Below are positions 23,090 to 34,589 of a DNA stretch of 64,000 bases, one piece after another. The notes beneath the pieces are model-generated. The model was not told the DNA's origin. It saw nothing but the letters and a program-made list of their open reading frames with translations, and ran no database searches. Position 1 is the stretch's first letter. Every line of letters starts with the position of its first letter. Source of the stretch: Capniomyces stellatus (Eukaryota; Kickxellomycota; Harpellomycetes; Harpellales; Legeriomycetaceae); the NCBI GenBank assembly GCA_001661515.1, contig LUVW01000045.1:159024-223023 (forward strand), written 5' to 3'. A program made the position numbers and the translations under genes.

Positions 23090-26000
23090 ATGGGGCCTAA
23101 AAAGAACAAGAAAAAGTCGGCAGCATTGGGAGCGGGGCGAGGATATGCGACAGTGAGTGTGCCATCAAAGCAGATGGTGATTGCAGAGGAAAGAGAGCAA
23201 AAGGCAGCAGACGAGAATGAAGAGGAAAAAGGGTTTACAGAAGGGAATAAAGCAAAAGAGAATGGTGAAGCAAAGAAAAGGCAAGGGGAGAAGGAGGTAG
23301 AAACGAGTAATGCTAGTCGGGGAGGAGGTAGTGGTGAGAAGGAAATAGGGGAGGGGAAGGAAAAGGGGGAGGTGAGCGATAGTGTGGCAAGAGTGATGGA
23401 AATGCTAAAGGAAGTATCGAGAGTGGCGCAAGTGGATGCAATGAAGCAGATTGATAAGGAGATACAGTATAGTACAAAGACGTTTGGCAAGACAACGATA
23501 AGAATGGTGTTGGATAGGGGGATTGAGAGCAGGGTGCTGGAGAAGTTAAAGGGGCAGATTAAGGAAGAAAGGGAGGCGAGGGAAAAAGAAGGGGATGAAA
23601 GTGGGTGTAGGAAGAACGTTGGGTTGAAGGTGGGAGAGAGTGCAAGAGATAGGTTGCGGGTGGTGTATAGCAATTATTTGATATTAAAAAGGTACGGGCT
23701 TGACATTGAGGTGATTGAGAAGGTGGTTAGAGAGACGGGGGGGTATGGGATGAATAGTATGCTTACTTGGTTGTGTTTGAATGTGGAGAGGGAAAAGTTA
23801 CCGGTAGAGTTTTATGAGATGAAGAAGGTTGGAGAAAGAAGGATTAAGCAGCTGTTGGGAGAACTGGGGAGTGGAGTAGGAGAGGCGAGTTCAGGGGAGG
23901 AAGAAGAAGAGGTTGTGGAGGAAGTTGGGGAGGAAGTTGGGGAGGAAGTTGGGGAGGAAGTTGGGGAGGAAGAAAAGGGGGATAAGGAAAAGGAAAAAGA
24001 GAGTAAAGTTAGAGTGGAAAAGATTGAAGAGTATATTAAAGAGACAAAAGAGTACAAATTGAGGCAGAATGAGGCAATGGATATATGGAGTGGGGCAATA
24101 TATATGAACAGTAAGCAGCTGAAGAGGTACCTGAAGCAAAAGGAAGAGAGTAGGGGGGATGACGGAGAAGGAAATTGGGGAGGAATTGATTTGGAGGATC
24201 CATCGATAAGATTTGGAGAGTTGAGTTATAAGATGAAGAAGATAGAGGAGATGAATAGGGAGGTGGTGAAGCTGAACAAGAAGAAACGGTTTGAGAGATA
24301 TTTGGGGGAAATGAGAGAGTTGAAGATGGAGTTGGTTAGGGAACAGAATTTGTGTAAAACGGATTTATTGTTTGAGGGAATTCGGGCAAAGAAAGTGATT
24401 GAAGGGTTGAATAAGATATATGAGTATAGAAACAAGGTGATGGTTGAAGAAGCAGTAAAAGCAGTGAATGAAATGGAAGTGAAAGAAAAGGAATTAGAGG
24501 TGAAGGAGGAAATAGAGGAAATAGAGGAAATAGAGGAAATAGAGGAAATAGAGGAAATAGAGAAAGAGGAGGAAGGGATATTAGGATTTATAGAAAGAGA
24601 AATAGAAGAAAAAGAGGAAAAGAGGCAAGAAGAGATAGATTCAAATATGAAGATAGTAGAGTATAATGAAAGCAAGTGGGGATCGATTAAGGCGATGCAG
24701 TTAGTGAAGGAGATAATAGGAGTAAAGAAGAAGGAGGCAGTAATAAAGGTGGAGGAGGAAAAGGGGTACAGGGGATTTGGGAGTAGAGTTGGGGGAGAAA
24801 TAATGTTTTACAAGGGGAAAAGTTTTGAGAGATTTAAAGAGTGGATTGATGGGTCAGAATTTAAAGAGTTGGTTGAAAGTAAGAAGAAGAGTAATAAGAA
24901 GAAAAGTAGTAGAGAGATAAGTGAGTTTGAAGTGGTGATGAAGGTGAGAATGGCAGAAGGAGTGGCGGGACGGAGTAGGGCGGATGCAGAAATGTACTTG
25001 CTTACAATGATAGCGTACATAATGAGTGCAAAGAACAGCAATTGGCAGAGACAGCCGTACCAATTGAAAGAGTTGATTGAGGGGTGGAAGGAGGAGAGGG
25101 CAAAAGTGGAGGAGAGCAGGGCGGAAGGGGAAATGGAGCAGGTGTCGAAGGTATTGGAAGCAGCGATTTACCCAGAGATTTACGCAGAAAAGAAAATAAA
25201 GAAAGAGGAAAAGAAGGAGATAAAACAAGTGGAGAAAGAAGGGGAAAAGGAAGGGGAAAAGGAAAAGAGAGTTAGGGGAATTCAGGCAAGATTAAAGTGG
25301 AAAAAAAGATGGGATTTGGTAGAGAAAAAGAGGAGTCAAAGTGTAGAGTACAAGAGGGAAATAGAGATGGTTAGGCGGGAATTACCGGCAAACAAACATA
25401 AGGAAGAGATAGTTGGATTGTTAGAGATGGATGAAGAAACAAAGAGACCAAAGAACCAAGTGATTGTGATTGAGGGGGACACAGGGTGTGGAAAGTCGAC
25501 ACAGATTCCGCAGATGATGGCAGAGATGGTAGTGAATGAGGAAGGGTACAATGGGGGGCAGGTGATATGTACGCAGCCACGACGGGTGAGCGCAACGTCG
25601 ATTGCAGAGAGGGTGAATGTGGAGCTGGGAGAAGGCGGGGGGCGAGTAGGAAGAAGAGGAACGCTAGTAGGGTCGCACGTGAGACTTGAGGCAAAAGTAA
25701 ATGAAGAAAACATTATTGAATTCTGCACAACAGGAATTCTGATGAGGCGGTTATCGACAAATCCAAGGCTGGACGGCGTGTCAGTAGTTGTTGTGGATGA
25801 GGTTCAGGAACGAACTTTAGAAATCGACTTTTTGTTTGTAATTCTCAAACGGTTGATTGAAACAAGAACTGACTTGCGAGTAGTCCTGATGAGCGCAACT
25901 GTTGACACCAGACTCTTTAGCAGGTACTATGGCGAGTGTCCAGTAGTTGTAATCAGTGGACGAACATTCCCCGTGACTAGCTATTACCTGGACGAGCTGA

Positions 26001-27490
26001 TCGAGTACAGTGGGTACGTGATGGATGAAATGTCAGAATATGCAAGTTACCAGTCAAACTCAGCAGCAAACAAAGTCAGTCTTGGCAAGTTGAATGGAGG
26101 CAAACACAGTCTCAAGTACGACTTGGGCTTGGCAGAAGAGTACCAGCACCAAACGACAAACGAATCGAAACTAAAAGTAGTAGACACACACGCAAGTGCA
26201 AGTACAAAAGTGGAGGAAGAAGACGAAGGAGAGGGACAAAAGCTGGGGTGGAGTTTGAGGACTGAAACGGTGATGGACAGAATTAGCTTTAAAAAAGTGA
26301 ATTTAGATTTGATTGTTCTGGTGATCCGGCGGATAGTTTTAGGGACTGGAGAAGGGACTGGAGAAAAGTTCTGGCAAGAGATTCCAAGTTCAGGAGCGAT
26401 TCTGGTGTTTGTACCTGGAATAAAAGAAATAGTAAAATTGACGGAAATGTTAAAGGGAGACGCAGCGTTTTCAGAGAGTATAGTGATTGGGCTACACTCA
26501 TCAATGGCATACAGTAGTGGCAGTAACAACAACAGCGATCCGTTTGCAGTGCCGCCAAAACATACGCGTAAAATAGTAGTATCGACAAATATAGCAGAAA
26601 CAGGAATAACAATACCAGACGTGACAGTGGTGATTGATAGTGGAAAGTCAAAACAGGTGATTTATGATGCAAAGTTGCAAGTAACAACGATGGATGAGCA
26701 TTTTATCAGTCAAGCAAATTCAAAGCAGCGTAAGGGCCGTGCAGGACGTGTTCAGCCTGGGTGTTGTCTCAACTTGTTTACTCGGGACATGTTTGAAGTA
26801 TGGCCGAAATATCAGAAACCCGAAATTAAACGGTTACCTCTTGACAATTTGTGTCTTAAAGTCAAAAGTTTGTTTGATCAAAGTAACATTTTTGATTTTT
26901 TCAGTCAAGCAATTGATCCACCAGCAATTGAAAATATCGAATTCTCAGTGTATTCTTTGATTGGGTCTGGTTCCCTATCAGTATCAACCTCTGGTTTGAA
27001 TAATGATTTGGTTCATATTTCTTTAACCCCGCTCGGTAAACAACTTTCCAAACTTCCAATTGACGTTCATGTTGGAAAAATGCTGCTTTACTCTGTCATG
27101 TTCAAATGCGTTGATCCTGTCCTCACAATCTGCGCATCACTACAACAACAAAAGTCTGTTTTTGCGTACCCAAACGACCCTAATGACAGATCATTTGCTA
27201 AACTCGCTCATAAACCATACAGTCTCGGTATCAATCTCAACCCCCCCCCCTGCTCAACCATCTCTTCTTCTTTTGACTCTGAACGTCATGGGTCCGATTT
27301 TGTCGCTCTTGTTAAAGCTTACCGTGAATTCCGCCAGTTTGCCCAGTCCCCCGCCAAATCCCGCCGAAACCTCATCAGCTTTTGCCGGTCTCGTTTCTTC
27401 AATCTTGACGTTCTTGAAAGTATTGAAGATACTAAAGACCAATATTATCGCCTACTCGTTGATATTGGCCTTCTTCCCAACCCCAACCCC

Positions 27491-27521
<31 letters not shown>

Positions 27522-28381
27522 CCAATTGCCGTATTTATCAGGCTCATGTTCCTGGCTTCAGATCTGGCTTTGTTTTTCACTCTCTTGGTTCTGCCTTTGA
27601 TTTTAACTCTAATAATATTGCCGTCTTTTCTGCCGTCTTGTCTTCAGGCCTCCAAAACGCATTTATTCCCCACTCAATTAATTCTACTACTAATACTAAT
27701 ACTAATACTAATTCTTCCTCTGCTTTTGTCAGCGCTGTTCCAAACATTTCTGTTGTTGGTGCTAAACTCCTCATCTCTGCTAATGGTGGATCTCTACCCT
27801 CCTTTATCTCCTCTTCTTCTTCCTCCTCCTCCTCCTCTTCTCACTCTTCCAATCCATCTCTCCCAAATAACGACGTTTCTTCTAAACTTTCTGCCTCAAA
27901 CGTCTCTGTTATTGTCCATCCTTCATCAACAAATTACTCCATCTTCAAATCCCCTTCCTCCTCCTCCTCCTCCTCCTCCTCCTCCTCCCCTTCTTCTTGC
28001 TTCCAATCTAACGGCCTCGTCCTTCTCGCTAACTCTATAAGAAAGTCCCAAAATATCACCTACGCTCTCAACTCCTCCACCGTCCCCATCCTCTTCCTCT
28101 TCCTCTTTCACTCCTTCTCTATCTCCTGTATCAGCCCCTACCTCTCTCTCTTTGAACCCTCTCACTCTTATGGCGGTAACTCTAAACTCCTTCTAAACTG
28201 CTCTTGCCTAACCGCCTCTTGCATCATCTCCATCAAACGCAAACTCTCCCTTCTATGGTCCTCTTTCAATTCTACCCCCAATTCCCATTCTACCCCCACT
28301 CAACACTCTGATTGGCTCAATCTTATTGTCGATCTAATTACCTCCGAATACCACAACTCTGTCAAATTACCCTCCTTCTAA
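23090..28381 (+). CDS. DEAH-box RNA helicase, DHX29/YLR419W type
   Basis: This single-exon ORF encodes 1763 aa, longer than DHX29 or yeast YLR419W (about 1370-1435). The start MGPKKNKKKSAALGAGRGYA with TVSVPSK is the family's N-terminal signature. Residues about 40-690 are a charged extension with GEEV (about 281-296) and IEE (about 471-490) repeats. The helicase core shows motif I GDTGCGKST (796-804), TQPRRVSA, motif II DEVQ (903-906, in place of DEVH/DEAH), SATVD, STNIAETGITIP and QRKGRAGR. HA2 and OB-fold regions follow, carrying poly-Ser insertions. Known family role: translation initiation on structured mRNAs and mRNA surveillance. The coding strand changes from purine-rich (N-terminal half) to pyrimidine-rich (C-terminal third). 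The large antisense ORFs here are shadows. Confidence 0.92.
23915..23975 (+). repeat. In-frame 12-bp repeat (GEEV)
   Basis: GAAGTTGGGGAG is repeated about four to five times inside the DEAH helicase and encodes an acidic GEEV tract in the N-terminal extension. Confidence 0.8.
24505..24563 (+). repeat. In-frame 9-bp repeat (IEE)
   Basis: ATAGAGGAA is repeated about six times and encodes an Ile-Glu-Glu tract within a predicted helical or coiled-coil stretch of the helicase N terminus. Confidence 0.8.
27488..27990 (+). repeat. Poly-Ser microsatellites (TTC/TCC) in helicase C terminus
   Basis: Three runs of TCT/TCC codons (about 27495-27520, 27810-27842 and 27952-27985) encode poly-Ser insertions in the C-terminal third of the DEAH helicase. 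They are homopyrimidine on the coding strand. Confidence 0.8.
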
Positions 28382-28655
28382 TTCTTTCTCTCCTTTCTAT
28401 TCGCTAACTCTACCCCTTTTTTTCCTGTTTCTTTTCTTTTCATTGGCTGAATTCCCTTTCCATTTTTTTCTTTTTTATTTGCCATTCCATTCATTTACAA
28501 AAAATTATTTCATTTCCAAATCCTCTCTACCAATTCATTTAATTTTAAATCTCCTCTTTGTTCTTCTCGTTTATAATTGCTATTCCTTGCTCAAACTCTC
28601 AATTACCAACATTACTGTTTTTTATTTCTTTCAACCCAACCCCCATCTAAATCAC

Positions 28656-29690
28656 ATGACTGAAATCTACTACAAAGTAGTGTTTACTGTCCAAAAACAC
28701 AAAAAACAAGGCGTTATTTGGAAAGATGGCAAGTCTCTCCCCCTCTCTCTCTCTCTTTCTCTCCCCCTCTATTCCTTTAACTTTTAACTTTAAACTTTTA
28801 ACTTTCTAGGTTTCGGAATCGAATATACAACTGAACGCAAAGTAAGCAACCAATATACTGTTTTTTTTTTTTTTTTTTACTCTTTCTTTACTTTTCTTTT
28901 TTATTCTTACTCGTTATTCGTTATACTAACCTCTTCTTCTACTATTCTTTTTTTTTTGCTCTTTATTTTTTTCTAGTTTGTTTTAAAGGATGAAGAAAAA
29001 GTTACTTTAACATCGCAAGTTCTCTACTCTAATTTTTTTTTTTTTTTAATTCTATTTATTCTCAACTCGACCAACTTGACCAACTCTCGATTTTTATTCT
29101 TCTATTTCCCCTCATTTTAGGTATCGACTCAAAAGCAAAGAGAAAATACTCCTTGGTGAAATTATCGATATTGGAAAGTACTTGGTAAACTTGGACCAAA
29201 TCACCTCCTCTTCCTTTGAAGATACTCCCCCCTCCCTCCACCAACCCCCCCAAAAACTTCCATACCGACAACTATCCCGCTCAAAACTCTCTTCAAATCT
29301 TCCTAAACCCATCCCCATATCCAACACTGATTTGCCAACTGAGTCTCTCTCTAACCCCAGCCACAGTCTCTCTAACACTAGCTCCAGTCTCTCTAAACCC
29401 GCAGGAAAACTTTCTGTAAACAAACGCGTATTTGGAATCCATAAAAATTCTCCCCACTCTACTTTTATTACTCCGTTCATGGTAACTTTTGGCTTCTCTA
29501 TTTACTTTTTATTCATTTTTTTCATCAACTGTTGATTCCTGTCTTTAAAACTGGTATATTAAACATTGCTGTTTACTCTTTTACTTGTTTATAGAAAAAG
29601 AGAAAAACGGATACCAGTGCTGATTCGGATACTAACCACCAACGAGCTGACAGTTCTAACCAGAGTGCCGATGAAGAGAGGCAAGACTAA
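28656..29690 (+). CDS. ZGRF1/Mte1 N-terminal-domain (DUF2439) protein
   Basis: Five exons, 28656-28728, 28810-28841, 28977-29014, 29121-29481 and 29595-29690, join in phase to give about 199 aa. Residues 1 to about 70 match the DUF2439 domain of ZGRF1 and yeast Mte1: YKVVFTVQKHKKQGVIWKDG, then a Lys/Asp/Glu turn and LLGEIIDIGKYLVNLDQI. The rest is a Ser/Pro-rich tail with a basic KKRK cluster opening the last exon (possible nuclear signal). Mte1 binds Mph1/FANCM helicase and D-loops in recombination; a similar role here is inference. Introns 1 and 3 both begin GCAAGT, and only these GC donors keep the frame. The gene lies 284 bases upstream of a co-oriented ZGRF1-like helicase. Confidence 0.8.
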
Positions 29691-29973
29691 TTTGATCATT
29701 ATTTAAACAATACATGACTCAGATTGCTGTTACTATTTATAACTACAAGCACACCATTCGGCTCTGCTTTTGCTTTTTTTTTCTTTCATTTATTCTTTCT
29801 TTTTCCTCTTCTTCTTTTGACACCTTCTTCAATTGTATTGTAAATCAATTTCCCATTTGGAAAAAAGTGAATAAATACATACATGCACACATACATACTT
29901 GCATTAAATATCTCGACTACAGAGTAAACATGCAATACATAAATATATATATTCATATACATAAAAACTTAGA

Positions 29974-32900
29974 ATGGTGAAAACTGATTACCAAAACAGC
30001 TACAATAAAGTTGGCACAGACGGAACAAACTGTGTAAACAGACCTTTAACCTCAAACAGAGATAGGATCAAAATCAAGGTCAGAGACAGAGACAGAGACT
30101 ATGTGGTGTTTCCAGACTTAAAGTCGAGCTTTGGTAAAGAGTATAGCGGAATGAAGAAAATACTGCCAGACAAATACGTTAGTTACAATCCCAATTTCTG
30201 AAAAATATAATCCCACTGCTGTTTCCAAACATAATCCGTAAAAAAAAAAACAAAAAAAACTGGTATTTTTGATAGGCTGATTGGACGGATTACTGCAAGC
30301 AGCAAAAAGAGTATTTGGTGGAAAGGATCCAGGACCAAGTTACCCAGGCATCAAGAAAACTCTACTCTGCAGTTCTTGCAGTAACAAAAGACGAAAAATC
30401 AACAAATGCTGAACCAAGAATAAAAGCTGGTCCAAAAATAAAATCAGATATAGAGTACAGGTGTAGAGCAAAAGGCTTGGCAGTACAGTTTGGATGCAGC
30501 ATAAAAACCCACAACGTTTCAGCCACATCAAGAATGACAATCAACCTGCAACTTACCAAAAAAGACAAAATCAGTGACTTGCAAAAGGACGATACTTGGG
30601 CTGTTTCAGTGCGTCCGGCTGCCGTGTCAAGCTTGGCTACGTCAACATTCATCGTTTGCAAAAGCAAATATTATGGACTTGCCAACTCGGCCGACAACAC
30701 TGTTGCTATTGAACCAGTTGACGACTTTAACAACAACAAGCTGTACAGACTGCTTACTGACAACCAAAACCTAAACCTAAATCTAAACACGAATAGTATG
30801 GATAGTAGAAATAATCATTCATTTGGTAGACGGATTTCATCTGATGCAGAAATCGACGATATTGTTGTTTTGAGGTGCATAGCAGCCGCTTCTGAATGGA
30901 CAATGATAGGTACGATTATTCCGTCTTTATTTACGAACCGCTATGTGGGGTTTTTTTTTTTTTACCATTTTATTGAATTGTTGTACTAATAGTTATTATT
31001 TGTGTGTGTATGTATGCATGTACTTTTTATTTTATAAAGACGTCTTGGAAACATTTGGGCCAAACAGTATCGAAATCCCATATTTAGGATCATTGTTGAC
31101 AGGAAAACCCGAAAAAGAACAACCAGTTGTAAATCTAAACGCAAATCTAAATGTAGGATTTGACGAGATTGACACGTTTGGTGAATTTGACGAGGTTTTG
31201 GCTACAAGTAAAGAACTGGTCGAGCAACATAAAATCAAGTTCAGGTTGAATAAAGAGCAGGAACACGTGGTGTCAGACGTGATTCATAAAATAGTTTGTT
31301 TGTACAATCCGTTGACACCAAAACAAAATGCAGAATTGAGACAAGAGTCAAGACAAGAATCAGGATTAGAATTTGAGTTGGAATCAATAGACAAAATAAG
31401 TGGCAGTAATAGACTGACACTGGTGCATGGACCATTTGGAACAGGAAAGTCACTGGTTCTTGCGGTGATTGTGATGGTTGCAAACGAGCTAAACAAACTG
31501 TACCCACAAACGTTCCAAAACGCACAGGCAAACGCAGCGGTTGAGGCTGTTGGGCCACTGAAAATCCTGGTGACATCAATGTCCAACTGTGCAGTTGACA
31601 ACGTGCTGGCTGCGTTTGTAGAGTATGGGTTTCTGGACTTTGTTCGGTTTGGCAACGACAAGCGTGTTTGCCAAACCATCCGGCCCTTCCTCAACAAGTC
31701 TGGGAGTTCTGACTTCCAATTTGTTGTTGGTGCAACCAATCTGATGTGTGCAACTTCATCTTTTTCCGACCGCCAATTTCCCGTTGTTTTGGTTGACGAG
31801 TGTGGCCAGATTCCCGAGCAACTCCTGCTAATCCCCATTCTCTCCCTAAACCCCTCCCTGCTTGTCATGGTTGGCGACCCTAACCAACTGCCTCCAACCC
31901 AATCACAAACCCCAAACTCATCCCCCCTCACCCTGTTTGATCGCCTTGTCAACCTCAACCACCAGCCACTGCTACTCAAATTCCAGTACAGATGCCACCC
32001 AACTATTTCTGCCCTCTGCAACTCTCTCTTCTACAATAACAAACTGCGCGACGGAATCTCTCCTCACCACCGAAGCCCCCTCATCAACTCTCTCCCTCCA
32101 ATCTCATTTATCAACGTCCATCTTGGCTCTGAATCCAGCCTCCCCAACTCCTACTCCTTTTATAACAAACACGAGCTAAATCTCGCCACCAACATTGCCA
32201 ACTTTCTCATCTCCTCTCCAAACATCCACCACGACTCTATTGGAATTATTGCCATGTATAAAGACCAAGCAAATCTCATTTCTAACGCTATCAATTCCAA
32301 TTCCACCAACCCCAACTCTACCATTTCCAATCCTCATTCTACGTCCGACCCCGAGTCTGACTCGGATTCTTCTCTTATCAAAGTCAGTACTGTCGATGCC
32401 TTTCAAGGCTCTGAAAAGGACATTATTCTTTTTTCTTGTATCAGATCCAAATCAATCGGTTTTCTAAACAACCCTAACCGCATCAACGTTGCCTTGTCAA
32501 GAGCCAAAAGGTACATTTTTATTTATCTATCTATATATTATCCTGTTTATTTACTCGCTTACAATACATACATTTCTTATTTATTATAGGCATTGTATTA
32601 TTCTGGGAAATGCTAATTTACTCGTCAAATCTGTTCTTTGGAAACAAATCATTGACTATTGCCATTCCAATAATTCTGTTTTTGACACCTCCCAGTTTTG
32701 TTCTACTTTTGGTATAAAACCCCCCACCAACTCCGCTACCAATTCCATCACCAACTATTACAACTACAGCCATAGTAAAAAAAACATTGTCAAAACCAAT
32801 CCTGTCAATAACAGTGTTATCGAAACCAACCCCATCAATAATAATGATGTCAAAAGTAATCATGTTGATAATGATGTTGTCAAAAGTAATGCGGTCATAA

Positions 32901-33100
32901 ATAGCACTGTTAAAAACACCAAACCTTCTTTATTCTCGAATATACCTCAATCAGCCACCAACACCAGTACAAGAATTGATAAATCAGATCCAATAGACTT
33001 GGATTTAGATTTGGATTTAGACCTGGGTTTAGACTTGGGTTTAGACTTGGATTTGGATTTCGACATGGGTTTAGAATTAGACTTCAACCAACTATTTTAA
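29974..33100 (+). CDS. UPF1-like SF1 helicase resembling the ZGRF1 helicase domain
   Basis: Four exons, 29974-30177, 30276-30909, 31040-32510 and 32590-33100, give about 939 aa. The N-terminal third (about 1-380) has no named domain. The SF1B core shows motif I GPFGTGKS (about residue 410), DECGQ (about 531), GDPNQLPPT, FQYRCHPTISALCNSLFYN, STVDAFQGSEKDII and NVALSRAKRH. Blocks such as TLFDRLVNLNHQPLLL and HRSPLINSLPPISFINV fit ZGRF1 better than UPF1, SMUBP2 or Senataxin, as far as I can judge by eye. There is no CH zinc domain. The tail (from about 815) is Asn-rich and ends in an alternating Asp-Leu repeat. ZGRF1 is a 5'-3' helicase that processes D-loops with RAD51. The start is the first ATG in frame after a long stop-containing leader. 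Confidence 0.85.
32990..33085 (+). repeat. In-frame Asp-Leu minisatellite
   Basis: Degenerate repeats of GATTTAGATTTGG-like units encode LDLDLDLDLGLDLGLDL-type alternation at the C-terminal end of the SF1 helicase. Confidence 0.8.
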
Positions 33101-33221
33101 ATATCAATCTTGTTTGTATTAAAAATCAAAAATAAAATAAGCAACGTAAAATAAAATAAAGTAAAGTAAAATAAAAGTATAAAAAGTGGTAAACAGCCAT
33201 AAAAGCAATGGTGTGTTGATG

Positions 33222-34589
33222 TTATCCCAAATTGGTAAAGACTCTGTTGTGACGACAAATGCTAGGACCATATTCTTCATATTCGGCCTTGGTATGGACA
33301 AACTGGTAAAACTGGTCAGTTGTGGCAAGCAAGCTTCCGCCAAACCACACGGCATGGCGTTGTTTCCTGTGGCTGACAACGTTGACCTCAATTGGCTTGG
33401 CTTTGACTCCACCACCAATAATCATTTCGTTGCTCATTACGCGGCCATCAACAATGCGCTTGATGTCTCTTTGGAGCCGCTTGCCAAAGTCCTTGAACAT
33501 GGTTGACCCGCCGCTAAGCACGATGTTTGAGTACAGCCCTCTCCTGGTGTCTATTGGCGACGACTGGATTGCCTGGTCCACGCTGTTTGGAAGCGGTGTC
33601 AAGTACTCGGAACTCACCAGTTCTGGGTTGAAAAACACCTCGGGCGCCAAAAACCGCTCGTACCCAACCTCTACCCGGTACTCGCTCTGGTTCACCGAGT
33701 TTACCCCAACGTGCTCCATAAAATTCCCCTCCCGCTCCGCATCGTACTTGAGAAACTCGCTCTTCATGTCCTGGCTCGTGTACGAGTACTGCTCCTTCAC
33801 ATTTCTCGCCACCTCCAACGAATCCTCAGGTGGAACCTTCTCGTTGTGGTCTCTCTGCAGCTGCTGCACAAACGCCGTTATGTCCCTCCCCGCTATCGGC
33901 ATGTTCTTGATGCTGCTCCCCAGCACATACCCCTCTGCTACCGGTATCACGTGCGTCACCCCGTCCCCACTATCTATCACTGTTCCCGTCAACGACTGCT
34001 TCGCCTTCTTTGCTGTCCAGCTCGCTGCCAACGCCAACACTGCTTGAACCGCTATATACATCCCCTGCACATTAAACGACTCAAAAAATATCTCCGCCAT
34101 CTGCTCCCGATTCTCTGGCGCATTCAACGGCGGCTCAGTCAACAAAAAGTAATGGTCCTCTGGCTCACACCGCATATACTTGAATATGCTCTGCTCCCAT
34201 ATCCTCTCCATATGGTCCCAGTTCTCTATCTGCCCATGTCTAATCGGATAATTCAACCCATACATCTTGCTGTTCGCTATTGCCTCATCTCCTATATAAA
34301 AATCCAAATCATCTATTCCCCTCTTTGACGCTATCCCAAACCTGCTCGTCTGCTTTGTGTTCTGATTCGGCAATCCTATCACTGTTGGTATCGTAAATTG
34401 CGGATCCGTATTCCCTGCAAACCCCATCTTTGTGTACCTACATGGTCATTGTTTTTCTTTTTTTTTTAATGCCCTACTTCTTTTCTCCATCTCTCTTCCC
34501 CTTTTATTCTATTTTATTTTTTTTCCTTCTCTCATTTTCTTTTCTTACCCTGTACCATTGTCAATAACTACTGGTGCCAACTTGGACAT
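33222..34589 (-). CDS. ARP3: Actin-related protein 3 (Arp2/3 complex)
   Basis: Arp3 is one of the two actin-like subunits of the Arp2/3 complex, which nucleates branched actin filaments at cortical patches and endocytic sites. Exon 1 (34589-34549) encodes [15 protein letters not shown] 111-base GT-AG intron follows, then exon 2 (34437-33222) beginning [14 protein letters not shown]. The joined protein is 418 aa, the same length as human ARP3. Conserved parts are the N-terminal phosphate loop (DNGTG), the second loop ([11 protein letters not shown]), LSGGSTMF and the C-terminal ends [11 protein letters not shown] and EYEEYGPSI. Although the gene is on the minus strand, its 5' half is purine-rich on its own coding strand, in line with the pyrimidine-rich plus strand of this region. 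Confidence 0.96.

Noticed and set aside
22930..25730. Several long minus-strand ORFs antisense to the DEAH helicase
   Set aside because: They mirror the purine-rich coding strand, encode Ser/Leu/Phe/Pro-rich low-complexity sequence and lack any family motif. They are composition shadows.
27060..28040. 326-codon plus-strand ORF overlapping the helicase C terminus
   Set aside because: It is a +1 shadow frame of the pyrimidine-rich helicase region, consisting mostly of Leu/Pro/Ser runs.
33322..34328. Plus-strand ORFs of 205-241 codons over ARP3
   Set aside because: They are antisense to a fully conserved ARP3 gene and have no recognisable features.
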